From an uncultured Prevotella sp. (GTDB taxonomy: Bacteria; Bacteroidota; Bacteroidia; Bacteroidales; Bacteroidaceae), in NCBI GenBank assembly GCA_934183355.1, contig CAKPST010000041.1:1-21976 (forward strand): 21,976 bases of DNA. The letters are read 5' to 3'. Positions 1 through 8,750 of the stretch are shown here, piece after piece. The notes beneath the pieces were generated by a model. That model saw nothing but the letters and a program-made list of their open reading frames with translations. It had not been told where the DNA came from and searched no databases. The position numbers were made by a program, and so were the translations under genes. Position 1 is the stretch's first letter; every line of letters starts with the position of its first letter.

Positions 1-2
1 GA

Positions 3-2451
3 AATCAAAACTTTTTTCAAAATACTAATGCAGTTAACCCACTGAAAAATAGTGGGTACGCTGTATTGGTGGTTTACGTTACAGTTCTTATATGACGGTG
101 CAACATATTCTTGTGTAGATTCTGATTTGGCAAGATTAGGACGTATTGTAGGGAAAAATGAAGATTTACAAGAAGCAGTTGCGGTAAAGAAAGGTATAGA
201 TGTTTTTACTATCTCTTTTGATAGTTTGCACAAAGTAGTCATTAAGGATTTCTTTAAGGGGCGTATTGTAATAGCTCTTTCTAACAGTAGCCAAGATGGA
301 GTTGCTGGGATTTTAAAGCATGATGGAGACCTGCAGCCTCTGAGAAAAGAAATATCGCGAATGGCAGACATTATCCTTTCAGGAAATCCTTCTGATGTAG
401 AATATTTCCTCGGAAATAAAACTTCTGTAGCAGAGGTGGTAGAAAGTTATCGAAGTCTTAAGCCTTGTGTGATTGGATCCGATGCTCATTCATTGAAAGA
501 TGTAGGTGTTTTTAAGAATGGTAGAATAACTTGGATAAAAGCTGATCCTACATTCGAAGGCTTAAAACAGATTTTATTTGAACCCAAGGAAAGGGTAAGA
601 ATATCAGAAACAGAGCCAGATTTGAAATATGATTATAACATCATTGATCATGTTATTTTGAATACGGCAAATGTATGGAGTCAAGAAATTCCATTTAATC
701 AGAATCTTAACACAATAATAGGAGGACGTTCTACTGGCAAATCTACATTGTTAGCTTGTATTGCAGCAAAAATACAAGGTGTTAAGAATTCTGCAAACAA
801 CGAATTTATAAGTCGCCTTAGTGAGAATGTGCATGTGATATGGCGTGATGGACAAGAGACTGAGGACAAAGAAATTGAATACTTTACCCAGAATGAACTT
901 GCAAACATGATTGAAAATGAAGATTCTGACAAGTTGTTTTGTGAAATCTTGATAGGTAATCCTTCCAAGAGAGAGGCTTATGAAAATTTTAAGTCTGAAG
1001 AGGCTGCTAAATTTTCCAACATACAGTTGATGGTTTCTTCGTTTTTTGAAAAAAGACGTCAATATTCAGAAAAACTTTCTTATGTAAAATCACTGGGCGA
1101 CAAGGAGGGTATTAACAAGGAAATAGAAAAACTTGAAAAACAACGAATAGCAATCCAGCAGAAATTAACGGATAAGAAAGATATTCTTGATAAATACCAG
1201 ACTGCCGAGACAAAATTGGCTAAGCTGATAGGGAAAAGCCAATTATATCAGACGGAATTGGAAACTCTCCGCAAGCTTCAAAAAGCTGATTTTTTGGTGC
1301 AAAATTCCTTGTTATCTTTCTTGGGATTAACAGCAGAATATGAGGCTTTAATCTCAGAGGAAGTGAAACATACTATGTCTGAGTCGAATCTACGCTTACA
1401 GGAATACATTAAGAATCTGATAGATAAAGCAGAAGGAAATGTAAAAGCATTATCTAATCAAATATTTGATATTCAAAATGATACATCCTATAAAGAAGGT
1501 AAGCAAATCTTAGAAGACAACAAAAACTTGGCATATCTTAGAGAACAAGTTGTTGCATTGTCTGCAAAGAGAGATTTGATAAATAAGGAAACTGCAATTT
1601 TGGAACAGATTAACCAAGAGCGTAAAGATGTAGCTGTAAAATTGCTTAATGAGCATTTATCATATTTGGAATTGATGAACACAATTGCTTCAATTCTTAG
1701 AATACAGCATGATAAAATAACATTATCTGCGAATTATGAATTGAAATGTGAGTTGGAAAATTGGCTAAATGAAACATTCTCGCTCCGCTCATCTTCGATG
1801 AATCAATTGATTACTGAAACAGTAACCCAATATAAGAAGAAAACCAAAGAGGAAATTAAGATTGGTGTAGCGGAACTTTTTAACAAAGCATTGAAAGGAG
1901 AACTGACTTTCAAAAATGGATATAATATGCAGACCTTCATTTCTAATATTCTTTCTAACAATTGGTTCAAATTGAAGTTTGATGTTGAATATGAAAATGA
2001 CAATCTTTCAGATATGTCACCAGGTAAGCGTTCTTTTGTCGTTTTGAAGTTAATTTTAGATTTTAGTGATAAGAAGTGTCCGATACTTATAGACCAACCT
2101 GAAGATAATTTGGATAACAGGGCTATCTACAATGAACTGGTAAAGTACATCCGAGAGAAGAAAAAAGAGCGTCAAATAATACTCGTTACGCACAATCCTA
2201 ACATTGTAGTCGGTGCTGATTCGGAAGAAGTTATCGTGGCAAATCAGAATGGGAAAAATGCGCCAAACGAAGGAGGCATTAAATTTCAATATGTTACTGG
2301 CAGTTTGGAGAATAACTCCTCACGAATAGACGATGTCAATATACCATTACTGAATAGATGTGGAATACGAGAGCATGTGTGTGACATTCTTGAAGGAGGA
2401 GAAAATGCTTTTAGAGACAGAGAGAATAAGTATGGTTTTTTCAAAATTTAG
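3..2451 (+). CDS. TrlF-family protein: PHP-like domain fused to SMC-like ATPase; 5' end outside window, frame broken near 90
   Basis: Large ATPase with an SMC/ABC-type nucleotide-binding fold. Numbered from the GTG at 52, the visible parts are: the end of a PHP-like domain with GSDAHS at 142-147 and the TrlF-typical stretch WIKADPTFEG at 161-170; Walker A GGRSTGKST at 224-232; a long charged coiled coil at about 330-560; an ABC-signature-like MSPGKRS near 654; Walker B ILIDQPEDNLD near 680; and an H-loop VTHNP near 712. The GTG at 52 is probably not the true start. An in-frame TGA lies at 43-45, while frame 3 is open from 3 to 92 and encodes NPLKNSGYAVLVVY, which reads naturally into YDGATYSCVDSDLARLG in frame 1. 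This points to a one-base insertion or two-base deletion around 78-91, so the gene is a pseudogene or holds a sequence error. The cellular role of TrlF proteins is not certain to me; nucleic-acid or defence functions are only inference from the PHP plus SMC-like fold. The stop lies at the junction with an IS66 remnant. Confidence 0.8.
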
Positions 2452-3025
2452 GATCTGTAACGTTGTTTGTTTGGCGCATCTTAGGGCCAAGTTTCAAAAA
2501 AACTTAGAACAAGGAAAGGACGAAAATGCACGTGTTTTTTTAGATGTCATAAATTGTTTGTATACTCTTGAGCGTAGTTATGATGCAGAAGGCATAACCA
2601 ATGAAGAGCGCACAATGCGTCGTGGTAGCCTTGAGACCAAGTCACTTTTAATAGATTTGCGTCAGCATTTAGATTTAGAATTAGCGAAACCAGAGGAGCA
2701 ACGAAGTGGTTATCTGACGGAAGCACTCAACTATCTGAACCACTTTTAGATAGAGTTGACTGCCTTTACACAGGATGGAGCTTTCCCAATAGATAATAAT
2801 ATGGCAGAACGAACCGTGCGTTGTTTAACCACAGTACGCAACAACTCATTTCATTTTGGAAGTGATTTGGGTGCTCAAATGGCAGCTACTTTCCATAGTA
2901 TCATTAGTATGGTGAAGCTTCATGGCTGTTCAGTTTGTAGCTACCTTGGTAATTTTTTCAAAAAAATCTTTGAGGGGTGCAGGGATTATCCTTCACTCTT
3001 ACCCTCTTGTATCGGACTGGAGTAG
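2450..3025 (+). pseudogene. tnpC: IS66 transposase (TnpC) C-terminal fragment, with internal stop
   Basis: One frame carries IS66 transposase sequence: AHLRAKFQKNLEQGKDENAR, then RTMRRGSLETKSLLIDLRQH, then PIDNNMAERTVR, the conserved region around the last acidic catalytic residue of the DDE fold, then FKKIFEGCRDYPSLLP. The frame contains TAG at 2747-2749, where relatives normally have Trp (NHFW...); a single G-to-A change of TGG explains it. The N-terminal part with the first catalytic aspartates is absent, so it cannot be active. Apparent starts at 2360 (overlapping the ATPase gene) and 2756 are artefacts of this decay. Confidence 0.88.
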
Positions 3026-3125
3026 TCCACAATGTTAATTTACAATCGAATTTTTAACAAAGTCAATAAAGGTAGTCATTGAAAAGTGCCTACTCTTTGG
3101 GGGATGCCCTAAATTGACTGCTTAC
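3026..3125 (+). repeat. IS66 right-end repeat, copy 1 (copy 2 at 18621-18738)
   Basis: The tail of remnant A is a diverged copy of the tail of remnant C. Shared blocks in order are aatgttaa, caatcga, attttta, gtcaat, gaaaagtgcctactct and aattgactg. The 11-bp perfect hairpin of copy 2 is imperfect here because the left arm reads ggtagtcatt. Copy 1 ends four bases before the flippase start codon. Confidence 0.75.
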
Positions 3126-3129
3126 GACA

Positions 3130-4680
3130 ATGGCAAAAAACAACAAAATGTCGGATACTTTAGCAAATAATAAACGAATAGCAAAAAATACGATAATGCT
3201 CTACATAAGGATGCTTTTCCTTATGGCTGTCAACCTCTATACATCACGAGTTGTATTACAGACTCTTGGAGTAGAAGACTATGGCATATATAATGCTGTA
3301 GCTGGTTTTATTGCAATGTTTTCAATGGTATCGGCTTCTATTTCAGGGGCTATAAGTAGATTCATTACTTTTGTACTAGGACAAGGAGATCAACAAAAAC
3401 TGAATAAAGTGTTCAGTACAGCATTAATTATTCAAATAGCAATTGCCTTATTGGTTGTTTTTCTTGTTGAAGCTATTGGTGTTTGGTTTCTTAATACACA
3501 CATGACCATTCCGATTGAAAGAAACATAGCTGCTAATTGGGTTCTTCAATTTGCCTTACTCACTTTCATATTTAATTTGTGGAGCACTCCGTATAATGCA
3601 TCACTAATTGCACATGAAAAGATGAATGCTTTTGCATACATTGGAATATTTGAAGGATGCGCTAATTTAGCTATCGCTTTTCTTATAATGACTTCACCAT
3701 TTGATACACTAATATTCTACGCTTTATTAATGTGTTTGGTTGCATTCATAACTCGTATTATTTACACAGTTTACTGCAAAAAACATTTTTCTGAATGTAC
3801 ATTCCATTGGGTATATGATAAGGTGTTATTTAAAGAAATGTTTGGTTTCGCAGGGTGGAATTTTGTAGGTAGTATATCAGGATTACTTAGAGAACAAGGT
3901 ATAAATATTCTCTTTAATATTTATTTTGGTCCTACAATAAACGCAGCAAGAGGATTAGCATCACAAGTAAATACTGCAATAGGAAAATTCTCTCAGAATT
4001 TTTTTACAGCCGTACAACCTCAAATTACAAAAACTTACGCATGTAATAATATTAACGAGGCACATTCCTTAGTACTTAGAAGCAGTCGATTTGCTTTTAT
4101 CCTTATGATGGCTTTTGTTATTCCTATAATATTTGAAACTGAACTTTTATTAAAAATATGGCTAAAAGAAGTTCCAACACACACAACAGCATTTGTACAA
4201 ATTATAATGTTATTTTCCTTATTGGAATCATTCTCTTATCCACTCATTCATTTAATGTTAGCAACAGGAAAAATAAAGAAATACCAATTAGTTGTTGGAT
4301 CTGTGAATATTTTAAATTTTCCTGTAGCATGGCTTATATTGTTATTTGGAGGGAGTCCTGAATTATCACAACTATCTATAGTTATATTCTCTATTGTAGC
4401 TCTCGTACTTCGGGTTATAATGCTAAAGCCAATAACCAAATTTCCTGTAAAACAATTCCTTATAAGTACAGTTTTAAGATGTCTCTGTTTACTTATTATT
4501 TGCATTATGCCAGCATTACTATTTGTCTCACTAATGGAAGAAAATATTCTACGGTTCTGCTGTAATATAATAACGACAGAAATTACAATAATATTGGTAG
4601 CATTTATTGGAGGTTTAACTCCAGAAGAGAGAAAATTTGTAATCGGAAAAATCAAAATTAAATATTTACGGAAACAATGA
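3130..4680 (+). CDS. Wzx-like oligosaccharide flippase (MOP superfamily)
   Basis: Integral inner-membrane protein of 516 residues, expected to flip the undecaprenyl-linked repeat unit from the cytoplasmic to the periplasmic face. It is hydrophobic throughout, with about 12-14 predicted membrane segments. The N-terminal part has the pattern common in Bacteroidales flippases: NTIMLYIRMLFLMAVNLYTS, then VLQTLGVEDYGIYNAVAGF and SASISGAISRFIT. Length and composition fit the polysaccharide biosynthesis protein family. The ATG at 3130 is four bases past the IS66 right end and has no recognisable Shine-Dalgarno sequence; a second in-frame ATG lies at 3148. The IS remnant has therefore replaced the native upstream region, and transcription must start inside the IS or further upstream. 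The gene overlaps the next one by ATGA, which suggests translational coupling. Substrate cannot be told from the sequence. Confidence 0.9.
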   Translation: MAKNNKMSDTLANNKRIAKNTIMLYIRMLFLMAVNLYTSRVVLQTLGVEDYGIYNAVAGFIAMFSMVSASISGAISRFITFVLGQGDQQKLNKVFSTALIIQIAIALLVVFLVEAIGVWFLNTHMTIPIERNIAANWVLQFALLTFIFNLWSTPYNASLIAHEKMNAFAYIGIFEGCANLAIAFLIMTSPFDTLIFYALLMCLVAFITRIIYTVYCKKHFSECTFHWVYDKVLFKEMFGFAGWNFVGSISGLLREQGINILFNIYFGPTINAARGLASQVNTAIGKFSQNFFTAVQPQITKTYACNNINEAHSLVLRSSRFAFILMMAFVIPIIFETELLLKIWLKEVPTHTTAFVQIIMLFSLLESFSYPLIHLMLATGKIKKYQLVVGSVNILNFPVAWLILLFGGSPELSQLSIVIFSIVALVLRVIMLKPITKFPVKQFLISTVLRCLCLLIICIMPALLFVSLMEENILRFCCNIITTEITIILVAFIGGLTPEERKFVIGKIKIKYLRKQ

Positions 4681-5384
4681 AAAATATTGTGCATTTCTTT
4701 TTTTCCTTTTGGAGATATTCCATTTTATATAGTGTTGTTTTTAACTTTCGTCACCTTCCTATTCAACAAGCTTGGAAGTTACCAATTTGGTTGAGAAAAC
4801 CACACATATATAAAATGAAAGGTAGAATTAAAATAGAAGCTCCTATTAAAACTGGAATGATTCGATTAGGTGGATTGGGTGGTCACATGTATCCTGACAA
4901 TGGAATTCATTTAACTCAAATGGGGGGGGTAATAATCTTTAAAGGGTCATGTATGATAGGGAATAACTCGTTTATTTGTCAAGGAAAAGAGTCTACCATT
5001 ACGTTTGGCGATGGTTTTATGGCTACTACTAGCATTAAGCTAATTTCTTTTAAATCTATTGAATTCGGAGAAAAAAATATTTTTGGATGGGGGTGTGTTG
5101 TAATGGATACGAACTTTCATCCTTTGTATGATATTAAAAAGAAAGAGTTTAGAAAAGGTTATGGACCAATAAAAATAGGTGATGATAATTGGTTTGCTGC
5201 ACAATGTAAAATTATGCATTCTGTTACAACCCCCAAACGCTGTATTTTTGCTCTTGGTTCAACTATTACTAAGTCAAATAAATTCGAATCATTTTGTGTA
5301 CATGGAGGTAATCCGATGCGTATACTTTTACACAATGTAATGCTTGACTATAATCACTATATGATTGATAATTATTCAAAATAA
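4677..5384 (+). CDS. Left-handed beta-helix (hexapeptide-repeat) acyltransferase
   Basis: Predicted O- or N-acyltransferase (often acetyl) acting on a sugar of the capsule unit. The 235-residue protein has a hydrophobic N-terminal stretch (about 5-23), then hexapeptide-type turns from about 85 to 200 (VIIFKGSCMIGNNSFI, ITFGDGF, IEFGEKNIFGWGC, IKIGDDNWFAAQCKIM). A DTNFH motif at 144-148 gives a plausible catalytic histidine. The start overlaps the flippase stop (ATGA), and the stop is directly followed by the next ATG. A run of eight G in codons 82-85 makes this gene a candidate for slipped-strand on/off switching. The acyl donor and the acceptor sugar are unknown. Confidence 0.82.
   Translation: MKNIVHFFFSFWRYSILYSVVFNFRHLPIQQAWKLPIWLRKPHIYKMKGRIKIEAPIKTGMIRLGGLGGHMYPDNGIHLTQMGGVIIFKGSCMIGNNSFICQGKESTITFGDGFMATTSIKLISFKSIEFGEKNIFGWGCVVMDTNFHPLYDIKKKEFRKGYGPIKIGDDNWFAAQCKIMHSVTTPKRCIFALGSTITKSNKFESFCVHGGNPMRILLHNVMLDYNHYMIDNYSK
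4922..4929 (+). repeat. Homopolymeric G8 tract inside the acyltransferase gene
   Basis: Eight consecutive G in otherwise A+T-rich DNA, reading ATG GGG GGG GTA in frame. Seven G would give TAA right after the tract (ATG GGG GGG TAA); nine G would give a TAA five codons after the tract. The present length keeps the gene open. Confidence 0.9.
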
Positions 5385-6530
5385 ATGGTTTATATTGATA
5401 ATAAATATAATTGTTGTGGCTGCACTGCTTGTGCAAGTATTTGTGCACATAATGCCATTACAATGAAACCAGATGATCTTGGTTTCTTATACCCAATAGT
5501 CAATACAGATTCATGTGTAAATTGTGGATTATGTAATAAAGTATGTCAATTTCACGATAATTATTACAGATACGACAATTTCGATACTCCACAAGCCTTT
5601 CAGTTTCGACTTGCACAAGAAGACCAACTTAAGAAAAGCCAAAGTGGAGGTGCTTTTTTTGCTATAGCAGAACTATTTATTACTACTGGAAATGTTGTAT
5701 ATGGGGCTGCATTTACTGAAAATTGGAGAGTAGTGCATCAAAGGGCGAATGGTTCTAATTCACTCTCAACTCTTCGTATGTCGAAGTATATCCAAAGCGA
5801 TATGCGAGGTATATTTCATCTTGTTAAAAAAGATTTAAAGGATGGATTCAAAGTTCTTTTCTCGGGAACTGCATGTCAAATTGCAGGATTAAAGTCCTAT
5901 ATACCAAATAAACTTCATGATAACCTATTCTGTATTGATATCATTTGTCACGGAGTTCCCTCACCAAAAATTTGGGAGGATTATCTAAAATATCTCCAAA
6001 ACACTAGAAATTCTAAAATTATAAAAGCATGTTTCAGAGATAAACGTTTTGGGTGGCATGGAGCTCGAGAAAGTTTTCTTTTCGAAAATGGTAAAGAAGA
6101 ATTCAGAAAGACGAATAACTATTTGTATTTTACAGGACTTTCTATGCGAGAGAGTTGCTCACATTGTTATTACACTAATTTAAAAAGAGTTGGGGATATT
6201 TCATTAGGTGATCAATGGGGAATACCTAAGGATTCCCCATATGAAGATGATAAAGGTTTGTCACTAATCTTGGTAAATTCCGAAAAAGGAAGGTATCTTT
6301 TGAATACTATAGGACAAACGGCAGAGAGGATATCTCTCAAAAATTGTATGCAGCCACAACTAAAACAACCATCAATATTACATCCTGACCATCAAAAATT
6401 TATCCAAGATTATAAAACAAAAGGTTTCTTATATGTTGCAAAAAAATATGGGGATTTAGGATGGAGATATAAAATAAACACCTTTTTTTGTTTAATTAAG
6501 AATATTATTCGACCAATAATAAAAAAGTGA
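5385..6530 (+). CDS. Ferredoxin-domain / coenzyme F420 hydrogenase-dehydrogenase beta-subunit-like protein
   Basis: Cytosolic iron-sulfur flavoprotein-like enzyme of 381 residues. The N-terminus has two complete 4Fe-4S binding sets: Cys10-x2-Cys13-x2-Cys16-x3-Cys20 and Cys44-x2-Cys47-x2-Cys50-x3-Cys54. The remainder matches the FrhB/FdhB family, with KSQSGGAFFAIAE, FSGTACQIAGLKS, DIICHGVPSPKIWEDYL and GDISLGDQWG. Bacteroidales polysaccharide loci often carry such a gene beside a polysaccharide pyruvyl transferase-like gene, as here (one base apart). True F420 is not expected in this group, so the cofactor may be another flavin. Its reaction in glycan synthesis is not established; reduction of a sugar or pyruvyl intermediate is inference. 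It starts directly after the acyltransferase stop. Confidence 0.85.
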   Translation: MVYIDNKYNCCGCTACASICAHNAITMKPDDLGFLYPIVNTDSCVNCGLCNKVCQFHDNYYRYDNFDTPQAFQFRLAQEDQLKKSQSGGAFFAIAELFITTGNVVYGAAFTENWRVVHQRANGSNSLSTLRMSKYIQSDMRGIFHLVKKDLKDGFKVLFSGTACQIAGLKSYIPNKLHDNLFCIDIICHGVPSPKIWEDYLKYLQNTRNSKIIKACFRDKRFGWHGARESFLFENGKEEFRKTNNYLYFTGLSMRESCSHCYYTNLKRVGDISLGDQWGIPKDSPYEDDKGLSLILVNSEKGRYLLNTIGQTAERISLKNCMQPQLKQPSILHPDHQKFIQDYKTKGFLYVAKKYGDLGWRYKINTFFCLIKNIIRPIIKK

Positions 6531-6531
6531 A

Positions 6532-7581
6532 ATGAAAGTAGCACTCTTAACAATATGGCACGAACTAAACTATGGTGCAGAGCTTCAAGCTTACGCCACC
6601 ATTAAAGCCATTCAAAAACTAGGTCATGAGGTAGAAATGATTGATATAAGACTATCCGATTGTGAATACAAAAATTTTAAAGGGAAAATTGTAACATCAT
6701 TAAGTTCTATTGGACCATGCCAAAAGAAATTTGAATCTTTTTGGGATAAATATATACCAAAGACTCATAGGTACACAACTATAGAACAACTAAAAGAAAA
6801 TCCACCAATAGCAGATATCTATATGGTTGGAAGTGATCAAGTCTGGAATCCCCAAATAACTGGTGCTTTTTCGAAGCTATTTTTTTTAGATTTTGGAAGT
6901 GAAAACATAAGAAGGGTTTCTTTTGCCTCTAGTTTCGGTGTAAATCAGTGGAAATATCCAGAATTACAAGAAGATATAAAAAAATTATTATCAAGGTTTC
7001 ACATGATTAGTTGTAGGGAATCCTCTGGCGTTGATATACTAAAAAAGACGTTTGGCTTGGACGCTTCACTAGTACTTGATCCAACTTTATTATTTTCTAG
7101 TTATAAAGAACTAGTTGGAGAAGTTACTCCCAATAAATCACTTGTCTATTATCCTTTGTCAAATGAGCCAGAACTTGTTTGTTATTCCAAGAATTTAGCA
7201 AAAAGATTACATTTAAAACCTATCAACAATAAAAAATGTTCTTACATCATTAAACCTATTGTATGGGATAGGGTGAGTATAGAACAATGGATTAAAAATA
7301 TTGCAGAAGCTGAGTTTGTTATTACGCGTTCTTTTCACGGTTTACTATTCTCTATCATATATCACAAGAACTTCGCAATACTTGAGAGTAACAATAATAG
7401 AGGGACTAGAATAACGAATCTACTGAAACTTTTAGGACTTTCAAAAAGATTGTACACAAGTATTGAAGATTTAGATAGAAACGAGCCGTGGAACAAACCA
7501 GTGGACTACAATTCAGTTAATACAAAATTGTTATCATTAAGGAATACATCATGGAAAATTCTAAAAAAAATGATTGAATAA
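6532..7581 (+). CDS. Polysaccharide pyruvyl transferase family protein
   Basis: Predicted to transfer a pyruvyl (ketal) group from phosphoenolpyruvate to a sugar, or to carry out a related transfer. The 349-residue protein has family landmarks in order: N-terminal TIWHELNYGAELQAYA (7-22), GSDQVWNP (100-107), a central VLDPTLLF, and TRSFHGLLFSIIYHKNFA starting near 265, which is the C-terminal SFHG motif typical of PF04230. It lies one base after the Fe-S protein, and the two form a pair seen in many Bacteroidales capsule loci. Only one base separates it from the next ATG. The exact acceptor is unknown, and some members of this family may have activities other than pyruvylation. Confidence 0.85.
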   Translation: MKVALLTIWHELNYGAELQAYATIKAIQKLGHEVEMIDIRLSDCEYKNFKGKIVTSLSSIGPCQKKFESFWDKYIPKTHRYTTIEQLKENPPIADIYMVGSDQVWNPQITGAFSKLFFLDFGSENIRRVSFASSFGVNQWKYPELQEDIKKLLSRFHMISCRESSGVDILKKTFGLDASLVLDPTLLFSSYKELVGEVTPNKSLVYYPLSNEPELVCYSKNLAKRLHLKPINNKKCSYIIKPIVWDRVSIEQWIKNIAEAEFVITRSFHGLLFSIIYHKNFAILESNNNRGTRITNLLKLLGLSKRLYTSIEDLDRNEPWNKPVDYNSVNTKLLSLRNTSWKILKKMIE

Positions 7582-7582
7582 T

Positions 7583-8749
7583 ATGAATATTTTATTTCTA
7601 TTTGAGGCACCAATAAATCCTACTATTGGAGGTGTTCAAAGAGTAACAGAAGTATTAGCTAAAGAGTTTCAGAAAAGAGGATACAATATATTTTTCTTAG
7701 CATACTCCCACAAAGAAATGATGGACTACAAAAAGTTTGTAGCGCCTCAATTTTATATTGATATAGCTACTTTATCTGCAAAGAATGTTCATCAACAATT
7801 ATCTGATATTATAAACAATAATAAGATTAGTATTGTGGTTAGTCAAAACTTACAAAATAATCACATACTTAGATTGTTACCCAAGGGACTTAAAATAGTT
7901 TCTGTGTGCCATACACAACCCTTCTTATGTGAAAATATAACACGACAACACTTGAAAAAGATAAAAGCACAGAATATAAAAGAGAAATGCTTTAAACTTA
8001 TTTCTGTTCAATTCCCTGCTTTTTATAGGAAGCATATGGAAAGATCAGAAATTAAAGATACTATAAATGCGCTTTTATATTCAAACATAGTATGTTATAT
8101 TTCTGAAAGGTTTTGGGACAGGATAATAAGGCATGTTCCATCATTTCCAAGAGAAAAATTTATGGCTATTTGTAATCCAAATACATTTCCTGCTATTTCC
8201 AATGCTTCTTTAATAAAAAAAGAAAATCTAATTATTTGGGTTGGTCGTGTGAATAATGAGAATAAAAACGCTATAGGTTTTATTAAAATGTGGGAAATAT
8301 TTCAAAAAAAGAATTCATCGTGGAAAGCTATTATGATTGGATATGGGAAAGATTTTGAAGATAATAGTAAGTATATTATAGAAAATAATATTAAAAACAT
8401 CGACTTAGTCGGACGTCGGGATAATGTAAAAGAATACTATGCCAAAGCAAAATTTGTGGCTATAACTTCATGGAGCGAAAGTTGGTGTATGACTATTACA
8501 GAAGGTATGACGTTTGGCTGTGTACCTTGTGTGTATGGTACTTATGAAACTGTTTTTGATATTATCAAAGACGGAGTATGTGGCATTATTACAGAACCAA
8601 CAGAAGACAATATGGCTAAGCGACTACAATTTTATGTTGAAAACGAAGCAAAATGGAGACAAATGTCAATGAATGCAATAGAACAAGTCAAACAATATGA
8701 TGTTTCGATTGTAGCTAATCAGTGGATAAACCTATTTAATAAATTATAA
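7583..8749 (+). CDS. GT4-type glycosyltransferase
   Basis: Cytosolic or membrane-associated GT-B glycosyltransferase, 388 residues from the ATG at 7583. An upstream TTG at 7574 overlaps the previous gene and is less likely. The N-terminal loop NPTIGGVQRVTEVLAKEF and the C-terminal nucleotide-sugar part (IIWVGRVNNENKN; SESWCMTITEGMTFGCVPCVYG, with the E-x7-E type motif near 299-306) are typical of family GT4. It would add one sugar to the lipid-linked unit; donor and acceptor cannot be read from sequence. One base separates it from the gene on each side. Confidence 0.85.
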   Translation: MNILFLFEAPINPTIGGVQRVTEVLAKEFQKRGYNIFFLAYSHKEMMDYKKFVAPQFYIDIATLSAKNVHQQLSDIINNNKISIVVSQNLQNNHILRLLPKGLKIVSVCHTQPFLCENITRQHLKKIKAQNIKEKCFKLISVQFPAFYRKHMERSEIKDTINALLYSNIVCYISERFWDRIIRHVPSFPREKFMAICNPNTFPAISNASLIKKENLIIWVGRVNNENKNAIGFIKMWEIFQKKNSSWKAIMIGYGKDFEDNSKYIIENNIKNIDLVGRRDNVKEYYAKAKFVAITSWSESWCMTITEGMTFGCVPCVYGTYETVFDIIKDGVCGIITEPTEDNMAKRLQFYVENEAKWRQMSMNAIEQVKQYDVSIVANQWINLFNKL

Positions 8750-8750
8750 T

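Larger units (their letters stand above)
2450..3125 (+). mobile_element. IS66-family remnant A: 3' part with right terminal end
   Basis: The 5' half of the element (left end, first two small genes, N-terminal transposase) is missing. What remains is the C-terminal transposase reading frame and a roughly 100-bp tail that closely resembles 18621-18738 in remnant C. The outer edge reads CTAAATTGACTGCTTAC and stops at 3125; its reverse complement GTAAGCAGTCAATTTAG matches the left end at 18340 (GTAAGCAGTCAAATTAG). The left border is placed at the TrlF stop codon only approximately. No 8-bp target duplication can be tested because the partner end is gone. Confidence 0.8.

Noticed and set aside
699..1062. 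Open frames on the minus strand over the ATPase gene
   Set aside because: They are low-complexity shadows of the + strand coiled-coil gene, with no start context or family features. The same applies to other minus-strand frames at 4248-4694, 8828-9557, 15676-15936 and 20468-20852.
2360..2460. Apparent gene start at 2360 overlapping the ATPase
   Set aside because: Transposase similarity begins only after about 2450; the upstream part is the ATPase gene read in another frame.
4158..4361. 67-codon + strand frame within the flippase gene
   Set aside because: Fully nested in a well-supported gene, in another frame, with no recognisable sequence.
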